DNA of 64,000 nucleotides. It comes from Phycisphaerae bacterium. GTDB taxonomy: Bacteria > Planctomycetota > Phycisphaerae > Phycisphaerales > SM1A02. The stretch lies in contig PARI01000010.1 in assembly GCA_002711415.1 (NCBI GenBank), forward strand, positions 1-64,000. Reading direction: 5' to 3'. Below, piece after piece: positions 1 through 10,604 of the stretch. The stretch's first letter is position 1. Each line of letters begins with the position of its first letter. The notes under the pieces are model-generated. The model was not told the origin of the DNA and made no database searches. It worked only from the letters and a program-made list of their open reading frames with translations. The position numbers and the translations under genes are program-made.

Positions 1-1368
<1,368 letters not shown>

Positions 1369-1444
1369 ACAGGCAAAATTTCAAACAACGAGAACACACA
1401 GCAACTCGACTCCCCGCGTGGGGGTCTCAGACGGAGAACACACG

Positions 1445-1735
1445 ATGGCAGTTCGACCACTTGAAGATCGCATACTCATCAAGCCCGTGGAAGCGGAGAC
1501 CATGACCGCCTCCGGCATCTACCTCCCGGAATCCGCCAAGGAGAAGCCCATGAAGGGCAAGGTCGTGGCGATGGGACCCGGAAAGCTCCTGGACAACGGC
1601 GAGCGGGTCAAGCCCGGCGTCAAGAAGGGCGACACGGTCGTCTACGGGAAGTATTCGGGCACCGAGGTCGAGATCAAGAACGTGAATCACCTGATCATGA
1701 GGGAATCCGAGCTTCTCGGCGTCATCGAGGGCTGA
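1445..1735 (+). CDS. groES: Co-chaperonin GroES
   Basis: The 96-residue co-chaperonin is the heptameric lid of GroEL. It has the usual length and begins MAVRPLEDRILIKPVEAE. A mobile loop with GIYLPESAKEKP is the segment that contacts GroEL, and it is followed by the GKVVAMGPG beta-barrel strand. The ATG at 1445 is chosen because GGAG at 1433-1436 sits 8 nt upstream; in-frame codons further upstream would run into the groEL1 tail. It lies between two groEL genes, 76 bp after groEL1 and 53 bp before groEL2, probably in one transcript. No CIRCE-type operator is visible here; the true operon promoter is outside the window. Confidence 0.97.
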   Translation: MAVRPLEDRILIKPVEAETMTASGIYLPESAKEKPMKGKVVAMGPGKLLDNGERVKPGVKKGDTVVYGKYSGTEVEIKNVNHLIMRESELLGVIEG

Positions 1736-1788
1736 TCGGATCGACACTGGATCACCAAGCAACCACACACACCTAGTCGGGATACACC

Positions 1789-3402
1789 ATGTCCACCAAG
1801 CAGATGAAATTTGATACAGGAGCGGCAGCGGAGCTGCTCCGTGGCGTCGACCAGATCGCCCAGGCAGTCGCAGTCACGATGGGACCGACCGGTCGCAACG
1901 TCGAGCTCGAGAAGTCCTACGGTGGTCCGAGCATCACCAAGGACGGCGTCAGCGTCGCCAAGGAAGTCGAGCTGGAGGAGCCGTTCGAGAACATGGGCGC
2001 CAAGCTCGTCAACGAGGTCGCCAAGAAGACGGCCGACCTGGCTGGTGACGGGACGACCGCGGCCACGGTGCTTGCGCAGTCGATCTTCTCTCATGGACTC
2101 AGGCATGTCGGTGCCGGTGCCAATGCGGTCGCCATCCAGCGGGGAATCAATTCCGCCGCGAAGGTCGCCAGCGAGGCGATCTCCAACGCCGCATGCAAGT
2201 GCAAGGGCAAGGACGACCTGAAGAAGGTCGCCACCGTCAGTGCCAACCATGACACCGAGATCGGCGAGATCATCTCCGAAGCCATCCACCAGGTGGGTGC
2301 CGACGGTGTCGTGGAGGTCGAGGAGGGCAAGACCGCCGACATGACCCTGGACTACGTCGAGGGCATGGCGTTCGACAAGGGCTTCCTGAGCCCGTACTTC
2401 ATGACCGATCCCAAGCGTGCCGAGTGCATTCTCGAGGATCCGATGATCCTGATCCATGAGAAGAAGATCAGCAACCTCAACGACCTGCTGCCGCTGCTGA
2501 ACAAGACGGCTTCGTCCAGCAAGCCGCTGCTGATCATCGCCGAGGACATCGAGAACGAGGCCCTCGCCGCCCTGGTCGTCAACAGGCTCCGAGGCGTGCT
2601 GAAGGTCTGTGCCGTCAAGGCACCGGGCTTCGGCGACCGCCGTAAGGCCATGCTCGGCGACATCGCCGCGCTGACCGGTGGGGAGTTCTTCTCAGAGGAC
2701 ATCGGAAGGAATCTCGAGGACATCGAGCTGAAGGAACTCGGCAGCGCCCGAAAGGTCGTGATCACCAAGGATGACACGACGATCATCGAGGGCAGCGGCA
2801 AGAAGAAGCAGATCGATGCCAGGGCGAGCCAGATCAAGACCCAGCTCGATAAGAGCACGAGCGACTATGACCGCGAGAAGCTGCAGGAACGTCTTGCCAA
2901 GCTGACCGGTGGCGTCGCGATCATCAGTGTCGGTGCTGCGACCGAGACCGAGATGAAGGAACGCAAGGATCGCGTCGACGACGCGCTTCACGCGACTCGT
3001 GCTGCAGCCAAGGAAGGATACGTCGCAGGTGGCGGCGTCTCCTACATCAGGGCGATCGATGCCGTCATGAACGGACGCAAGAAGGCGACCGGTGACGAGA
3101 AGCTCGGATTCGATATCATCGCGGACGCGATGGCCATGCCGACGTACCAGATCGCGTCCAACTCCGGCATCGATGGCGACCTGGCCGTCGAGACCATCAG
3201 AAATCAGAAGGGTGGATTCGGACTCAACGCCTCCACCGGCGAGTACGAGGACCTGATCAAGGCGGGGATCATCGATCCCGCCCTGGTGTCACAGACCGCC
3301 CTGACCAACGCCGCGAGTGTCGCGGGCCTGATGCTCACGACGGACGTGATCGTCACCGAGTTGAAGGATGACGAGGAGCCCGTCGAGGGCGCCACCTTCT
3401 GA
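1789..3402 (+). CDS. groEL: Chaperonin GroEL, copy 2 (no GGM tail)
   Basis: A complete 537-residue chaperonin 60. It shows the N-terminal ATP site ([32 protein letters not shown]), an apical domain and the [20 protein letters not shown] block. It differs from GroEL1 in its C-terminus, which ends in an acidic stretch ([14 protein letters not shown]) instead of Gly-Gly-Met repeats. It also has a Cys-containing insert-like stretch ([11 protein letters not shown]) near residue 130. The ATP-contacting loops are intact, so it should be an active ATPase. As in other bacteria with several chaperonins, it may serve special clients or form mixed rings; that is inference. It is followed by a long hairpin and then dnaJ. 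Confidence 0.96.
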   Translation: MSTKQMKFDTGAAAELLRGVDQIAQAVAVTMGPTGRNVELEKSYGGPSITKDGVSVAKEVELEEPFENMGAKLVNEVAKKTADLAGDGTTAATVLAQSIFSHGLRHVGAGANAVAIQRGINSAAKVASEAISNAACKCKGKDDLKKVATVSANHDTEIGEIISEAIHQVGADGVVEVEEGKTADMTLDYVEGMAFDKGFLSPYFMTDPKRAECILEDPMILIHEKKISNLNDLLPLLNKTASSSKPLLIIAEDIENEALAALVVNRLRGVLKVCAVKAPGFGDRRKAMLGDIAALTGGEFFSEDIGRNLEDIELKELGSARKVVITKDDTTIIEGSGKKKQIDARASQIKTQLDKSTSDYDREKLQERLAKLTGGVAIISVGAATETEMKERKDRVDDALHATRAAAKEGYVAGGGVSYIRAIDAVMNGRKKATGDEKLGFDIIADAMAMPTYQIASNSGIDGDLAVETIRNQKGGFGLNASTGEYEDLIKAGIIDPALVSQTALTNAASVAGLMLTTDVIVTELKDDEEPVEGATF

Positions 3403-3416
3403 AACGGGAATCCGGT

Positions 3417-3453
3417 CCACCGGGATCGCCTCGACCAGAGGCGTTCCCGGTGG
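3417..3453 (+). terminator. Hairpin between groEL2 and dnaJ (attenuator or terminator)
   Basis: A 16-bp inverted repeat with one mismatch and a 5-nt loop begins 15 bp after the groEL2 stop. The run of T after it is weak and interrupted, so it may partly terminate or protect the chaperonin mRNA rather than act as a full terminator before dnaJ. Confidence 0.5.
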
Positions 3454-3509
3454 GCACGTTTCCGTCCATGGGAATGTGACGGGAACACGCGACAGACCGG
3501 GACTTGAAC

Positions 3510-4661
3510 ATGCCCACGACCCGACGCTGCTACTACGAGGTACTCGAGGTGCTGAAGACCTCCTCCCAGGAGGAGATCAAGAAGTCCTACAGGCGGCTTG
3601 CGTTGATGTACCACCCCGATCGAAACAACGGCGATCCCGATGCCGAGCAGGAATTCAAGGCGTGTGCAGAGGCATACGAGATCCTCTCCGATCCGCAGCG
3701 TCGAGCCAGATACGACCAGTACGGACACGAGGGCCTCAGGTCGGCCGGCGGCGGGGTGGACTTCTCCGGCATGGGCGTGGACGACATCTTCTCGATGTTC
3801 AATGACATCTTCGGGGGAGGCGTCGGCGGTCAGCGCGCCGGCAACCGTTCGGCAGCCACCAGGGGATACGACCTCGAGACTGAGACCGAGATCACGCTCG
3901 AGGACGTCTTCAACGGTACGACCAGGGATGTCGAGTTCAAGAGGCTCGACACGTGCGAGACCTGCGAGGGCAGTGGATGCAAGCCCGGCAGCCAGCCGAA
4001 GACGTGCGATACGTGCAGTGGATCCGGTCGTGTGCAGCAGGCCGGTCTCGGAGGCATGTTCCGCATGGTCGTCGGCTGCCCCGAATGCAGGGGACGCGGA
4101 ACCATCATCACGGACAAGTGCGGGGATTGCCGGGGATCCGGACGGGTCTCGATCAAGCGGAAGCTCTCGGTCAAGATTCCACCGGGAATCCAGGACGGGC
4201 AGGCCGTTCGAGTCCAGGGCGAAGGCGAGCCCCCTGCCGTGGAGAACGCATCGATGGGTGCCGGTAGGCGTGGAGATCTCCACGTGGTCATCCGGGTCCA
4301 GCAGCACGAGACCCTCGAGCGTGACGGGGACGATCTCCTGATCGCCCAGCCGATCGCCTTCGCGCAGGCGGCGCTCGGCGCCACGCTGAACATCGAATCG
4401 CTCGAGGACGAGCTTGAATTGAAGATCGAGCCGGGCACACAGCATGGAGACATATTCCGCCTGCCGGGCGAGGGACTACCCAACCTCAGGAGCGGAAGGC
4501 GCGGAGACCTGGTCGTCATCGTGCAACTGGTTGTTCCACGCAAGCTCTCAGAGGATCAGCGGACCCTGCTGAAGGAGTATGCACGGAACGAGGAACTTGA
4601 CGTGGGCGACCAGTCGCGGTCGCTCTGGGAAAAGATCAGAGGAAAAGTCACCGGGAAGTGA
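3510..4661 (+). CDS. dnaJ: Chaperone protein DnaJ
   Basis: This Hsp40 co-chaperone delivers clients to DnaK and stimulates its ATPase. The protein has about 383 residues. The J domain is at the N-terminus with the YHPDRN motif. A Gly-rich region follows (SGMGVDDIFSMFNDIFGGG). Then come four zinc-binding CxxCxGxG repeats (CETCEGSG, CDTCSGSG, CPECRGRG, CGDCRGSG) and the C-terminal substrate-binding domains. The ATG at 3510 is preferred to the in-frame TTG two codons upstream. grpE follows 27 bp later, a conserved dnaJ-grpE pairing; dnaK is not in the window. Confidence 0.97.
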   Translation: MPTTRRCYYEVLEVLKTSSQEEIKKSYRRLALMYHPDRNNGDPDAEQEFKACAEAYEILSDPQRRARYDQYGHEGLRSAGGGVDFSGMGVDDIFSMFNDIFGGGVGGQRAGNRSAATRGYDLETETEITLEDVFNGTTRDVEFKRLDTCETCEGSGCKPGSQPKTCDTCSGSGRVQQAGLGGMFRMVVGCPECRGRGTIITDKCGDCRGSGRVSIKRKLSVKIPPGIQDGQAVRVQGEGEPPAVENASMGAGRRGDLHVVIRVQQHETLERDGDDLLIAQPIAFAQAALGATLNIESLEDELELKIEPGTQHGDIFRLPGEGLPNLRSGRRGDLVVIVQLVVPRKLSEDQRTLLKEYARNEELDVGDQSRSLWEKIRGKVTGK

Positions 4662-4688
4662 GTGATCCGGAACCCGAGGAATTGCACC

Positions 4689-5243
4689 ATGCCATCTCGA
4701 GCAGAAGATGCCAACGAACCAGCAGAAGCCCGTCCATCCGACCAGTCGATCGATCAGGATGTCGGCGAGCAAGAGGTGGAACTGAGCGAACTGGAGCAGT
4801 TGAAGCTCCAACTGGATGAAGCCGTTGCCGCGCGGCAGCGGGCACTGGCGGACTACCAGAACTTCCAGCGCCGGTCATCTGAGAACGAGGCAAGAGCCAG
4901 ACGTTCAGGCGTCTCCGAGATGGCCCGAGGCATTCTTCCGTCGATCGACAACATCGAGCTGGCTCTCGGGCAGGAGACCGAGGCCTCTGCCGACCAGCTC
5001 CGGGACGGGATCAAGATCCTCAGGGATGACCTTCTGAAGGCGCTCGCCACCGTCGGCATCACGCGGATCGAACCGGAACGAGGGGACGAGTTCGATCCGA
5101 ACATGCACGAGGCCATGCTGAGGCAGCCGGATCCCGAGATCCAGAACAACCATGTCGTGATGATGATGCAGGCCGGGTATGCACTGGGCGATCTGGTCCT
5201 ACGGCCGGCCAAGGTCACGGTCGCCTCCAACCAGGATGGCTGA
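4689..5243 (+). CDS. grpE: Nucleotide exchange factor GrpE
   Basis: GrpE releases ADP from DnaK. The product has 184 residues: an acidic, disordered N-terminus, a long coiled-coil helix (VELSELEQLKLQLDEAVAAR, then ADYQNFQRRS) and a C-terminal beta-wing ending in VLRPAKVTVA. The ATG at 4689 has a GAGGA ribosome binding site at 4676-4680. A GTG at 4662 in the same frame would overlap nothing but has no such site. The gene sits in the dnaJ-grpE-zinc ribbon-rnr run, and the next gene starts 3 bp after its stop, so translation is probably coupled. Confidence 0.95.
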   Translation: MPSRAEDANEPAEARPSDQSIDQDVGEQEVELSELEQLKLQLDEAVAARQRALADYQNFQRRSSENEARARRSGVSEMARGILPSIDNIELALGQETEASADQLRDGIKILRDDLLKALATVGITRIEPERGDEFDPNMHEAMLRQPDPEIQNNHVVMMMQAGYALGDLVLRPAKVTVASNQDG

Positions 5244-5246
5244 ACG

Positions 5247-5582
5247 ATGCCCACATACGAGTACGAATGCCCGGATTGTGGACACCACTTCGAGCTCTTC
5301 CAGCAGATGAGCGATCCCGTCAAGCGGAAGTGCCCCGAGTGCTCCGGAAGAAAACTCAAGAGGCTGATCGGTACGGGCGCCGGCATCATCTTCAAGGGCT
5401 CCGGTTTCTATGAGACCGATTACCGGAGCGAGTCCTACAAGGAGGATGCGGAGGCCGACTCCAAGTCCAAGACCGACAAGACCGCGAAGAAGGATGGCGG
5501 ATCGAAGAAGAAGGACGCCGCCACCAAGACTGAAAAGAGCAGCGCCAAGTCATCGGGCAACAAGACTGGCAGCAGCGAGTAA
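5247..5582 (+). CDS. FmdB-type zinc-ribbon protein
   Basis: A small 111-residue protein. Its N-terminal half is an FmdB/CxxC regulatory zinc ribbon: MPTYEYECPDCGHHFELFQ, then a second CPECSG pair. This is followed by a Gly-Ile-Ile-Phe-Lys-Gly-Ser-Gly-Phe-Tyr-like motif (GAGIIFKGSGFYETDY) common in this family. The C-terminal 45 residues are a Lys/Ser/Thr/Asp-rich disordered tail. The cellular role of the family is not firmly known; a nucleic-acid or protein-binding function is assumed. It starts 3 bp after grpE and ends 2 bp before rnr, so it is an operon member. Confidence 0.85.
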   Translation: MPTYEYECPDCGHHFELFQQMSDPVKRKCPECSGRKLKRLIGTGAGIIFKGSGFYETDYRSESYKEDAEADSKSKTDKTAKKDGGSKKKDAATKTEKSSAKSSGNKTGSSE

Positions 5583-5584
5583 CC

Positions 5585-7966
5585 ATGCCAAGGCAATTCA
5601 AACAAGCCGTACTGGACCTTCTCTCGACGAAGGAATATGTTCCCTGTCCCAAGGGGGAACTGGCTTCACGACTCGACGTGCAGGGCGAGGATCGACCATC
5701 GCTGTACGACACGCTGGAGCACCTGGTCCAGGACAAGATCATCGAGATCGGTGACGATGGACGGATCCGTCTTCCACGCTGGGAGGACGAGGCGATCGGC
5801 ATCCTCAGGGTGAACAGGCGCGGGTTCGGTTTCCTGGAACCGGACACCCCGATGCGAGGTGGAGCGCTGTTCATTCCGCCGGGCGAACTTTCCGACGCGA
5901 TCGACGGCGATCGTGTCAGGGCCAGGGTGATCATCCGGAAAGGTCGTCAACGCGGCCGGGATCGGGGTGGAACGGACATCACGGGGCGGATCACCGAGGT
6001 CATCGAGAGAAGCCAGGAACAGTTCGCGGGAGAGCTGGCCCGCCAGGGTGGGCAGTGGCTCGTCGTTCCGGATGGGCGCAAGCTGAGATATCCTGTCATG
6101 GTCAGGGATGCGGCCGCGAGCAACGCGGTGGCCGGGGACAAGGTCATCATCGAGATGGTGCACTTCCCCGAGGGCGACTACCTCGGTGAGGGTGTGATCG
6201 TCAAGCTCCTCGGACGAGCCGGGGAACCCGATGTCGAGACCCAGGCCGTGATCGCGTCATGGGGGCTCAGGGACGAGTTCCCGGAGGAGGCGACCAGGCA
6301 GGCGACGGAATCATCGCGGCAGTGGAACCAGTCCGGCTCCGAGGGACCGTGGGAGGATCGGGTCGACCTGACCGAACAACTCGTCTTCACGATCGATCCA
6401 CCGGATGCTCGCGACTTCGATGACGCCATCTCGATCGAGCGAGACCAGCAGACCGGAGAATGGACGCTCGGGGTGCACATCGCAGACGTCAGTTCCTTTG
6501 TCGAGTCCGGAAGCCCGCTCGATGTCGAGGCCGCAGCGAGGGGCAACAGCGTCTACCTCCCGCGCCACGTGATCCCGATGCTTCCCGAGACGTTGTCCAA
6601 CGGGGCATGCTCGCTCCAGCCCGACGTGCCCCGGCTCACCCGGACCGCATGGATCACGTTCGATGACCGGGGACGGGTCATCGGTCAGCGGCTCGCCGCG
6701 ACGGTGATCCGATCACGGATCCGCATGACGTACCTCGAGGCCCAGTCGATCATCGACGGGAACATCAAGGAGGCACCGTCACACGCGGTGGAAACGAACG
6801 AATACGAGGAGGACGTGGTCAGGGCCCTGGGGATGTGCAACGAGCTGGCTCGACTCCTGCTGAAGCGACGACACGAGGACGGCATGCTCACCCTCGAACT
6901 GCCCCAGGTCCAGCTCCTGTACGACGAGAAGGGCAAGGTCAGGGATGCCGAGCCAGAGGATGATGCGTTCACGCACAGGATCATCGAGATGTTCATGGTC
7001 GCCGCCAACGAGGCGGTCGCCCGGACGTTCTCCTCCTTGGACATCCCCCTCCTCAGGCGAATCCACCCCGAGCCCCGGTTCGAGAACGATCATGAACTGA
7101 GGGCCTTCGCGAAGATGGCGGGATTCAACCTGCCCGATGAACCTCATCGACGAGACATCCAGGCCCTGGTCGATGCAACCAGTGGCGGGCCATTGGCCCG
7201 GGCGGTGCACATGGTCGTGCTCAAGAGCCTCACCCGCGCATGCTACTCCCCGGCTGAAATCGGGCACTTCGCACTGGCCTCGGATCACTACGCGCACTTC
7301 ACGAGTCCGATCCGTCGCTATCCGGACCTGGTCGTCCACAGGGCGATGAGCGCCTTCCTTGACGCGACCGAAAACGGAGCGAAGGTCCCGGGCGGTCGAT
7401 CAAGGAACCGGTTGACCGACCGGCTGCTCCAGGATGATCGAATCCTCGATGAATCGGAACTCCAGCTCATCGGAGTCGAGTGCAGCAACACCGAAGATGT
7501 CGCTGAAAATGCAGAGCGGGACCTCAGGAGCTTTCTCGTACTCCAGTTCCTCATGGAAAACCACCTCGGTGACATGATGAGCGCGGTCGTCACGGGTTTC
7601 TCATCACAGATGGTCTTCCTCAGCATCGACAAGTACCTCGCCGAGGGATCGGTGCGGATCCGGGATCTTCCCAGCAGCCATGACCGTGCGGATCGGTGGG
7701 AACCGGACGAGTTCGGGACCCGACTGGTCGCCAACAGGAGCGGCGCCATCATCGGAATCGGGGACCAGGTCCAGATCGTGATCCAGGCGGTCGACCTGTC
7801 CGCCCGCGAGATGCGCGTGGAGATCGTGCAGTTGTCGGAATCGCCCCGAAAACCCATGCCGGATCAGCAGGAACCGCGCCGGGGCCGCCAGAGAGGCCGC
7901 AAGGGTGGGCCGGACAAGGGACGAACCCGAAAGGACAAGTCCAGGGGACGCAAGCGACAACGCTGA
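5585..7966 (+). CDS. rnr: Ribonuclease R (RNase II/VacB family 3'-5' exoribonuclease)
   Basis: A processive 3'-5' exoribonuclease that degrades structured RNA. The 793 residues show an N-terminal helix-turn-helix, two cold-shock-like domains (RRGFGFLEPDTPMRGGALFI) and the catalytic RNB domain. The metal-binding block TIDPPDARDFDDAISI is at about residues 268-283, and further motifs are VHIADVSSFV and FTSPIRRYPDLVVHRAM. A C-terminal S1 region follows, then a very basic tail rich in Arg, Lys and Gly, which is typical of RNase R and distinguishes it from RNase II. The start overlaps the end of the zinc-ribbon gene region (2-bp gap). It is the last gene of the chaperone run. Confidence 0.95.
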   Translation: MPRQFKQAVLDLLSTKEYVPCPKGELASRLDVQGEDRPSLYDTLEHLVQDKIIEIGDDGRIRLPRWEDEAIGILRVNRRGFGFLEPDTPMRGGALFIPPGELSDAIDGDRVRARVIIRKGRQRGRDRGGTDITGRITEVIERSQEQFAGELARQGGQWLVVPDGRKLRYPVMVRDAAASNAVAGDKVIIEMVHFPEGDYLGEGVIVKLLGRAGEPDVETQAVIASWGLRDEFPEEATRQATESSRQWNQSGSEGPWEDRVDLTEQLVFTIDPPDARDFDDAISIERDQQTGEWTLGVHIADVSSFVESGSPLDVEAAARGNSVYLPRHVIPMLPETLSNGACSLQPDVPRLTRTAWITFDDRGRVIGQRLAATVIRSRIRMTYLEAQSIIDGNIKEAPSHAVETNEYEEDVVRALGMCNELARLLLKRRHEDGMLTLELPQVQLLYDEKGKVRDAEPEDDAFTHRIIEMFMVAANEAVARTFSSLDIPLLRRIHPEPRFENDHELRAFAKMAGFNLPDEPHRRDIQALVDATSGGPLARAVHMVVLKSLTRACYSPAEIGHFALASDHYAHFTSPIRRYPDLVVHRAMSAFLDATENGAKVPGGRSRNRLTDRLLQDDRILDESELQLIGVECSNTEDVAENAERDLRSFLVLQFLMENHLGDMMSAVVTGFSSQMVFLSIDKYLAEGSVRIRDLPSSHDRADRWEPDEFGTRLVANRSGAIIGIGDQVQIVIQAVDLSAREMRVEIVQLSESPRKPMPDQQEPRRGRQRGRKGGPDKGRTRKDKSRGRKRQR

Positions 7967-8075
7967 TCACAACGGGGAGCCTCGTACCACGAAAATCGGC
8001 AGGCTCGAATCGAACCATCGAATCAGGCTGATACGCTCCGCGAATCCTCACGCCGGGGCAAGCCTGTGAGATCCC

Positions 8076-9368
8076 ATGACCATCACATATCGCGTGGCAA
8101 TCGTGCTGGTTTCCTCGCTGTTCATCGCGCTGCCTGCGAAGGGGTTCCAACACAGTCGGACCCGTTGCCTGTATTCACCAACAAGCAGCATCGAGGACCG
8201 ATTTGGTTCCAGCATCGACATCGAATCCGGACTCCTGATCATCGGTGATCGCAATGACGACACCGCAGGAACCAATGCCGGGTGCGCCTGGGTTGTGCTT
8301 CATGGACCCGGTGGATGGGTGTTCTTGGAGAAACTGATTCCATCCATGCAGGCGGACCACCAGGCACTCGGCCATGCTGTTTCGCCCGACGGTCGGACGG
8401 TCGCGATCGGATCCCCCGGGGCCTCCAATCAAGACGAACTGCCGATCAGTGCAGGCAGCGTCATCGTGTACAGGGTGCAAGCATCGGGACTGCACGAGGA
8501 TGGAAATCTCCTTCATCCGGACCCGGATTCATGGGACCGGTTCGGCCAGGCCGTGGCTCTCCATGGCGATACCATCGCCGTGGGATGTCCGAGAGACGAT
8601 ACGTCCGGAAGTGATTCGGGATCGGTTCACATGTTCAGGAAAGCCGGAGGAGACTGGCTGCACGAGGGCACGCTCATTCCATCGGATGGTGAAGCACACG
8701 ATCAATTCGGAATGAGCGTGTCTCTCGGCAGCGATCTGGTCATCATCGGTGCGCCAGGAGACGATGATCGGGGCCTCGATTCCGGTGCGGCGTGGATATT
8801 CAGGAGATCACCGGAGGGATGGATTCCGTCATCGAAGATCCATCCTCGACAGCCTGGCGATTTCCAGTGGTTCGGATTCTCCGTCACCACAGACGACCAG
8901 GCGTTCGCGATCGGATCACCCCTGGCCGGCACCACGCCTCCGAACCATGGCCGGGTCGACATCTACGGGATCAATGGCTCGAAGCCGGAGTTGACTCGTT
9001 CCATTCGATCACCACTGGGTGGTGATGACGACTGGTTCGGATACAGCGTCGACATGAGTTCCGGTCGGCTGATCATCGGTTCGCCTGGAGCGGATCTCTC
9101 GAATCTGGAGGAGGGGTGCGCCTGGATCGTGCACGAGGTTTCCGGCGACTGGCATCTCAAGAAAGTACTCAGACACGGCTCGCCGCAGGCCGGCTACCAG
9201 TCGGGGCATTGCGTCGGCATCGACGGCGAATTCGAGGCGATGGGACGATACGATCACGAGGACGAGGAATCCAGACCGGGAAGTGTCTGCGTGCGTCAGG
9301 CCATCGATCCGGAGTACGAGTTGTCATCGGTGACCGATGACGGGGTCTCCTCGGATGATTCAAGGTAA
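8076..9368 (+). CDS. Secreted FG-GAP repeat protein
   Basis: A 430-residue exported protein of unknown function. An N-terminal signal peptide (YRVAIVLVSSLFIALPAKG) is followed by about seven repeats of the FG-GAP/integrin-alpha-like type. Each repeat has a FGxSV/I core, an IGSPG or VGCPRDD turn and a DSGAAWIF or GSVHMF strand (for example DRFGQAVALHGDTIAVGCPR and DQFGMSVSLGSDLVIIGAPG). Seven such units would close a beta-propeller. Such proteins are usually extracellular and bind calcium or ligands. The last 73 bp overlap the 3' end of the convergent dus gene, so the two C-termini are encoded by opposite strands of the same DNA. A possible -10 (TACGCT near 8031) gives a short leader. Confidence 0.85.
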   Translation: MTITYRVAIVLVSSLFIALPAKGFQHSRTRCLYSPTSSIEDRFGSSIDIESGLLIIGDRNDDTAGTNAGCAWVVLHGPGGWVFLEKLIPSMQADHQALGHAVSPDGRTVAIGSPGASNQDELPISAGSVIVYRVQASGLHEDGNLLHPDPDSWDRFGQAVALHGDTIAVGCPRDDTSGSDSGSVHMFRKAGGDWLHEGTLIPSDGEAHDQFGMSVSLGSDLVIIGAPGDDDRGLDSGAAWIFRRSPEGWIPSSKIHPRQPGDFQWFGFSVTTDDQAFAIGSPLAGTTPPNHGRVDIYGINGSKPELTRSIRSPLGGDDDWFGYSVDMSSGRLIIGSPGADLSNLEEGCAWIVHEVSGDWHLKKVLRHGSPQAGYQSGHCVGIDGEFEAMGRYDHEDEESRPGSVCVRQAIDPEYELSSVTDDGVSSDDSR

Positions 9369-10474
9369 TACTGGTCGATCACATCCCGCCATTGCCTGGA
9401 GTTGGAACAGTTGATGAACTGCTTTCTGACCTGCTCCCCCTCCGGGTGGTGATGGGAGAACTTGATGCCGAACTTCCTCATCATCCGACCGGCACGCTGC
9501 TCGCCATGGATGACCATGGAATAGTCGAAGTGATGAAGCAGGGCCTCCCGTTGTTCCGAGATGGTCGGTTCCAGGACTGGCTCACCTTGCATCAACTGCC
9601 TCGCCTGCCTGAAGATCCAGGGGTTGCCGATGCATCCCCTGGCGACGGATACGGCGTGGACACCGCAGTACTCGAGCATCGCGAAGATGTCATGGACCTC
9701 CCAGATGTCGCCGGAGCCGAAGATCAGTCGGTCCGGGTATCGACGGACCAGGTCCCGAAGAAAATCCCACTTGCCCGGACCGATGTACTTCTGCTTCACG
9801 GTCCTGCAGTGAACGGTCGCCCATGAATACCCCATCTCGTAGCTCGCCTCGAAGATCCGGTAGAAGTTCTCCGCCATCTCGGACGTGTCATCGAAGGCGC
9901 GTCGCAGCTTGAGGGTGCAGGGAACATCGTCAGGGACCGCCTCGCGAACGGCATGAAGCACCTCGATCGCATCATCAGGATACGCAAGAAAGTGACCTCC
10001 CCTGTTGTGCTTCCGGATCTTCTTGACGGGACAGGCCAGGTTGACGTCGATGACGTCGTAGTTCATCCCATGCAGCAGGGCTGCGGCCTGGGCCATCTCC
10101 CCGGGGAGCGTCCCCATCACCTGCCCGGCGATCGGGTGATCATCCAGTCCGGCGATCTTGTTCTCATCCGGATCGCCCATGCCGCACTCGGAGGCGATCA
10201 GGTCAGGATCCTCCTTGCGACGTGCCTTGCCACCATTGATGAGCGTTCGATCCAGCAATGCCTCGGTCACGCAGAAGGGACAGCCATACCGTCGGGCGAC
10301 GAGCCGCATGGCACCATCGGAGTACCCGGCCAGTCCGGCCTGAAAGAACGGCGCATCGAAGCCGGGAACGAGTCGTCTGATTCGCGAATCGACCGTGGTC
10401 GTGGACGCGATCTGATCGATCGATCTTTCCAGGCAGGGCCTGGAGACGCCTTCTGGTTCCATCTCGACTGACAT
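9296..10474 (-). CDS. dus: tRNA-dihydrouridine synthase (Dus family)
   Basis: A flavin-dependent enzyme that reduces uridine to dihydrouridine in tRNA. The 392-residue protein has a TIM-barrel start (FFQAGLAGYSDGAMRLVARR), a substrate and FMN region (QVMGTLPGEMAQAAAL) and the active-site block DVNLACPVKKI with the proton-donating Cys near residue 150. Downstream are HCRTVKQKYIGPGKWDF and IFGSGDIWEV. It is longer than DusA/B/C, with a 30-residue N-terminal extension and a Ser/Thr-rich C-tail that overlaps the FG-GAP gene. The start ATG has a TATCAT box exactly 6 nt upstream, so the mRNA may be leaderless. The first codons lie in a 156-bp repeat duplicated at 13245-13400. Confidence 0.9.
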   Translation of the reverse strand: MSVEMEPEGVSRPCLERSIDQIASTTTVDSRIRRLVPGFDAPFFQAGLAGYSDGAMRLVARRYGCPFCVTEALLDRTLINGGKARRKEDPDLIASECGMGDPDENKIAGLDDHPIAGQVMGTLPGEMAQAAALLHGMNYDVIDVNLACPVKKIRKHNRGGHFLAYPDDAIEVLHAVREAVPDDVPCTLKLRRAFDDTSEMAENFYRIFEASYEMGYSWATVHCRTVKQKYIGPGKWDFLRDLVRRYPDRLIFGSGDIWEVHDIFAMLEYCGVHAVSVARGCIGNPWIFRQARQLMQGEPVLEPTISEQREALLHHFDYSMVIHGEQRAGRMMRKFGIKFSHHHPEGEQVRKQFINCSNSRQWRDVIDQYYLESSEETPSSVTDDNSYSGSMA

Positions 10475-10480
10475 GCCAAC

Positions 10481-10486
10481 ATGATA
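10481..10486 (-). promoter_or_regulatory. Putative -10 box of dus
   Basis: TATCAT on the minus strand ends 6 nt before the dus ATG, which would put the transcription start on the A of the start codon. The box is duplicated intact in the second repeat copy at 13277-13282. Confidence 0.45.
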
Positions 10487-10513
10487 CAGGCAGGTGGTGC
10501 ATTATCCGGCTGC

Positions 10514-10604
10514 TCAATCGGACGCATCGTCCCCGGCGGAACCATCCTTTGATTCCTGGCCGTGGGCAGGCCTGATACCGGTCCTGTTCAACTTGATCGA
10601 ATAC
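10514..10604 (-). pseudogene. Duplicated 3' fragment of the SMP-30-like gene
   Basis: The minus strand encodes YSIKLNRTGIRPAHGQESKD and nine further residues before a stop. This matches the intact C-terminus of the gene at 13310-14272 with one amino-acid change (Thr to Pro). No upstream coding sequence of that gene is present here, so this is a non-functional remnant created by the repeat duplication. Confidence 0.9.

Larger units (their letters stand above)
10449..10604. repeat. 156-bp direct repeat, left copy
   Basis: Aligns without gaps to 13245-13400 with about 13 mismatches (roughly 92% identity); ten of the mismatches lie in the short stretch between the two gene ends. The copy spans the first codons of the intact dus, the dus promoter box and a 29-codon fragment of the 3' end of the SMP-30-like gene. 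The two copies bracket the SGNH/MBOAT module. Confidence 0.95.

Noticed and set aside
1369-1444. CIRCE or other heat-shock operator before groES
   Set aside because: No TTAGCACTC-type inverted repeat is present. A small GC-rich hairpin near 1408-1426 is too weak to call.
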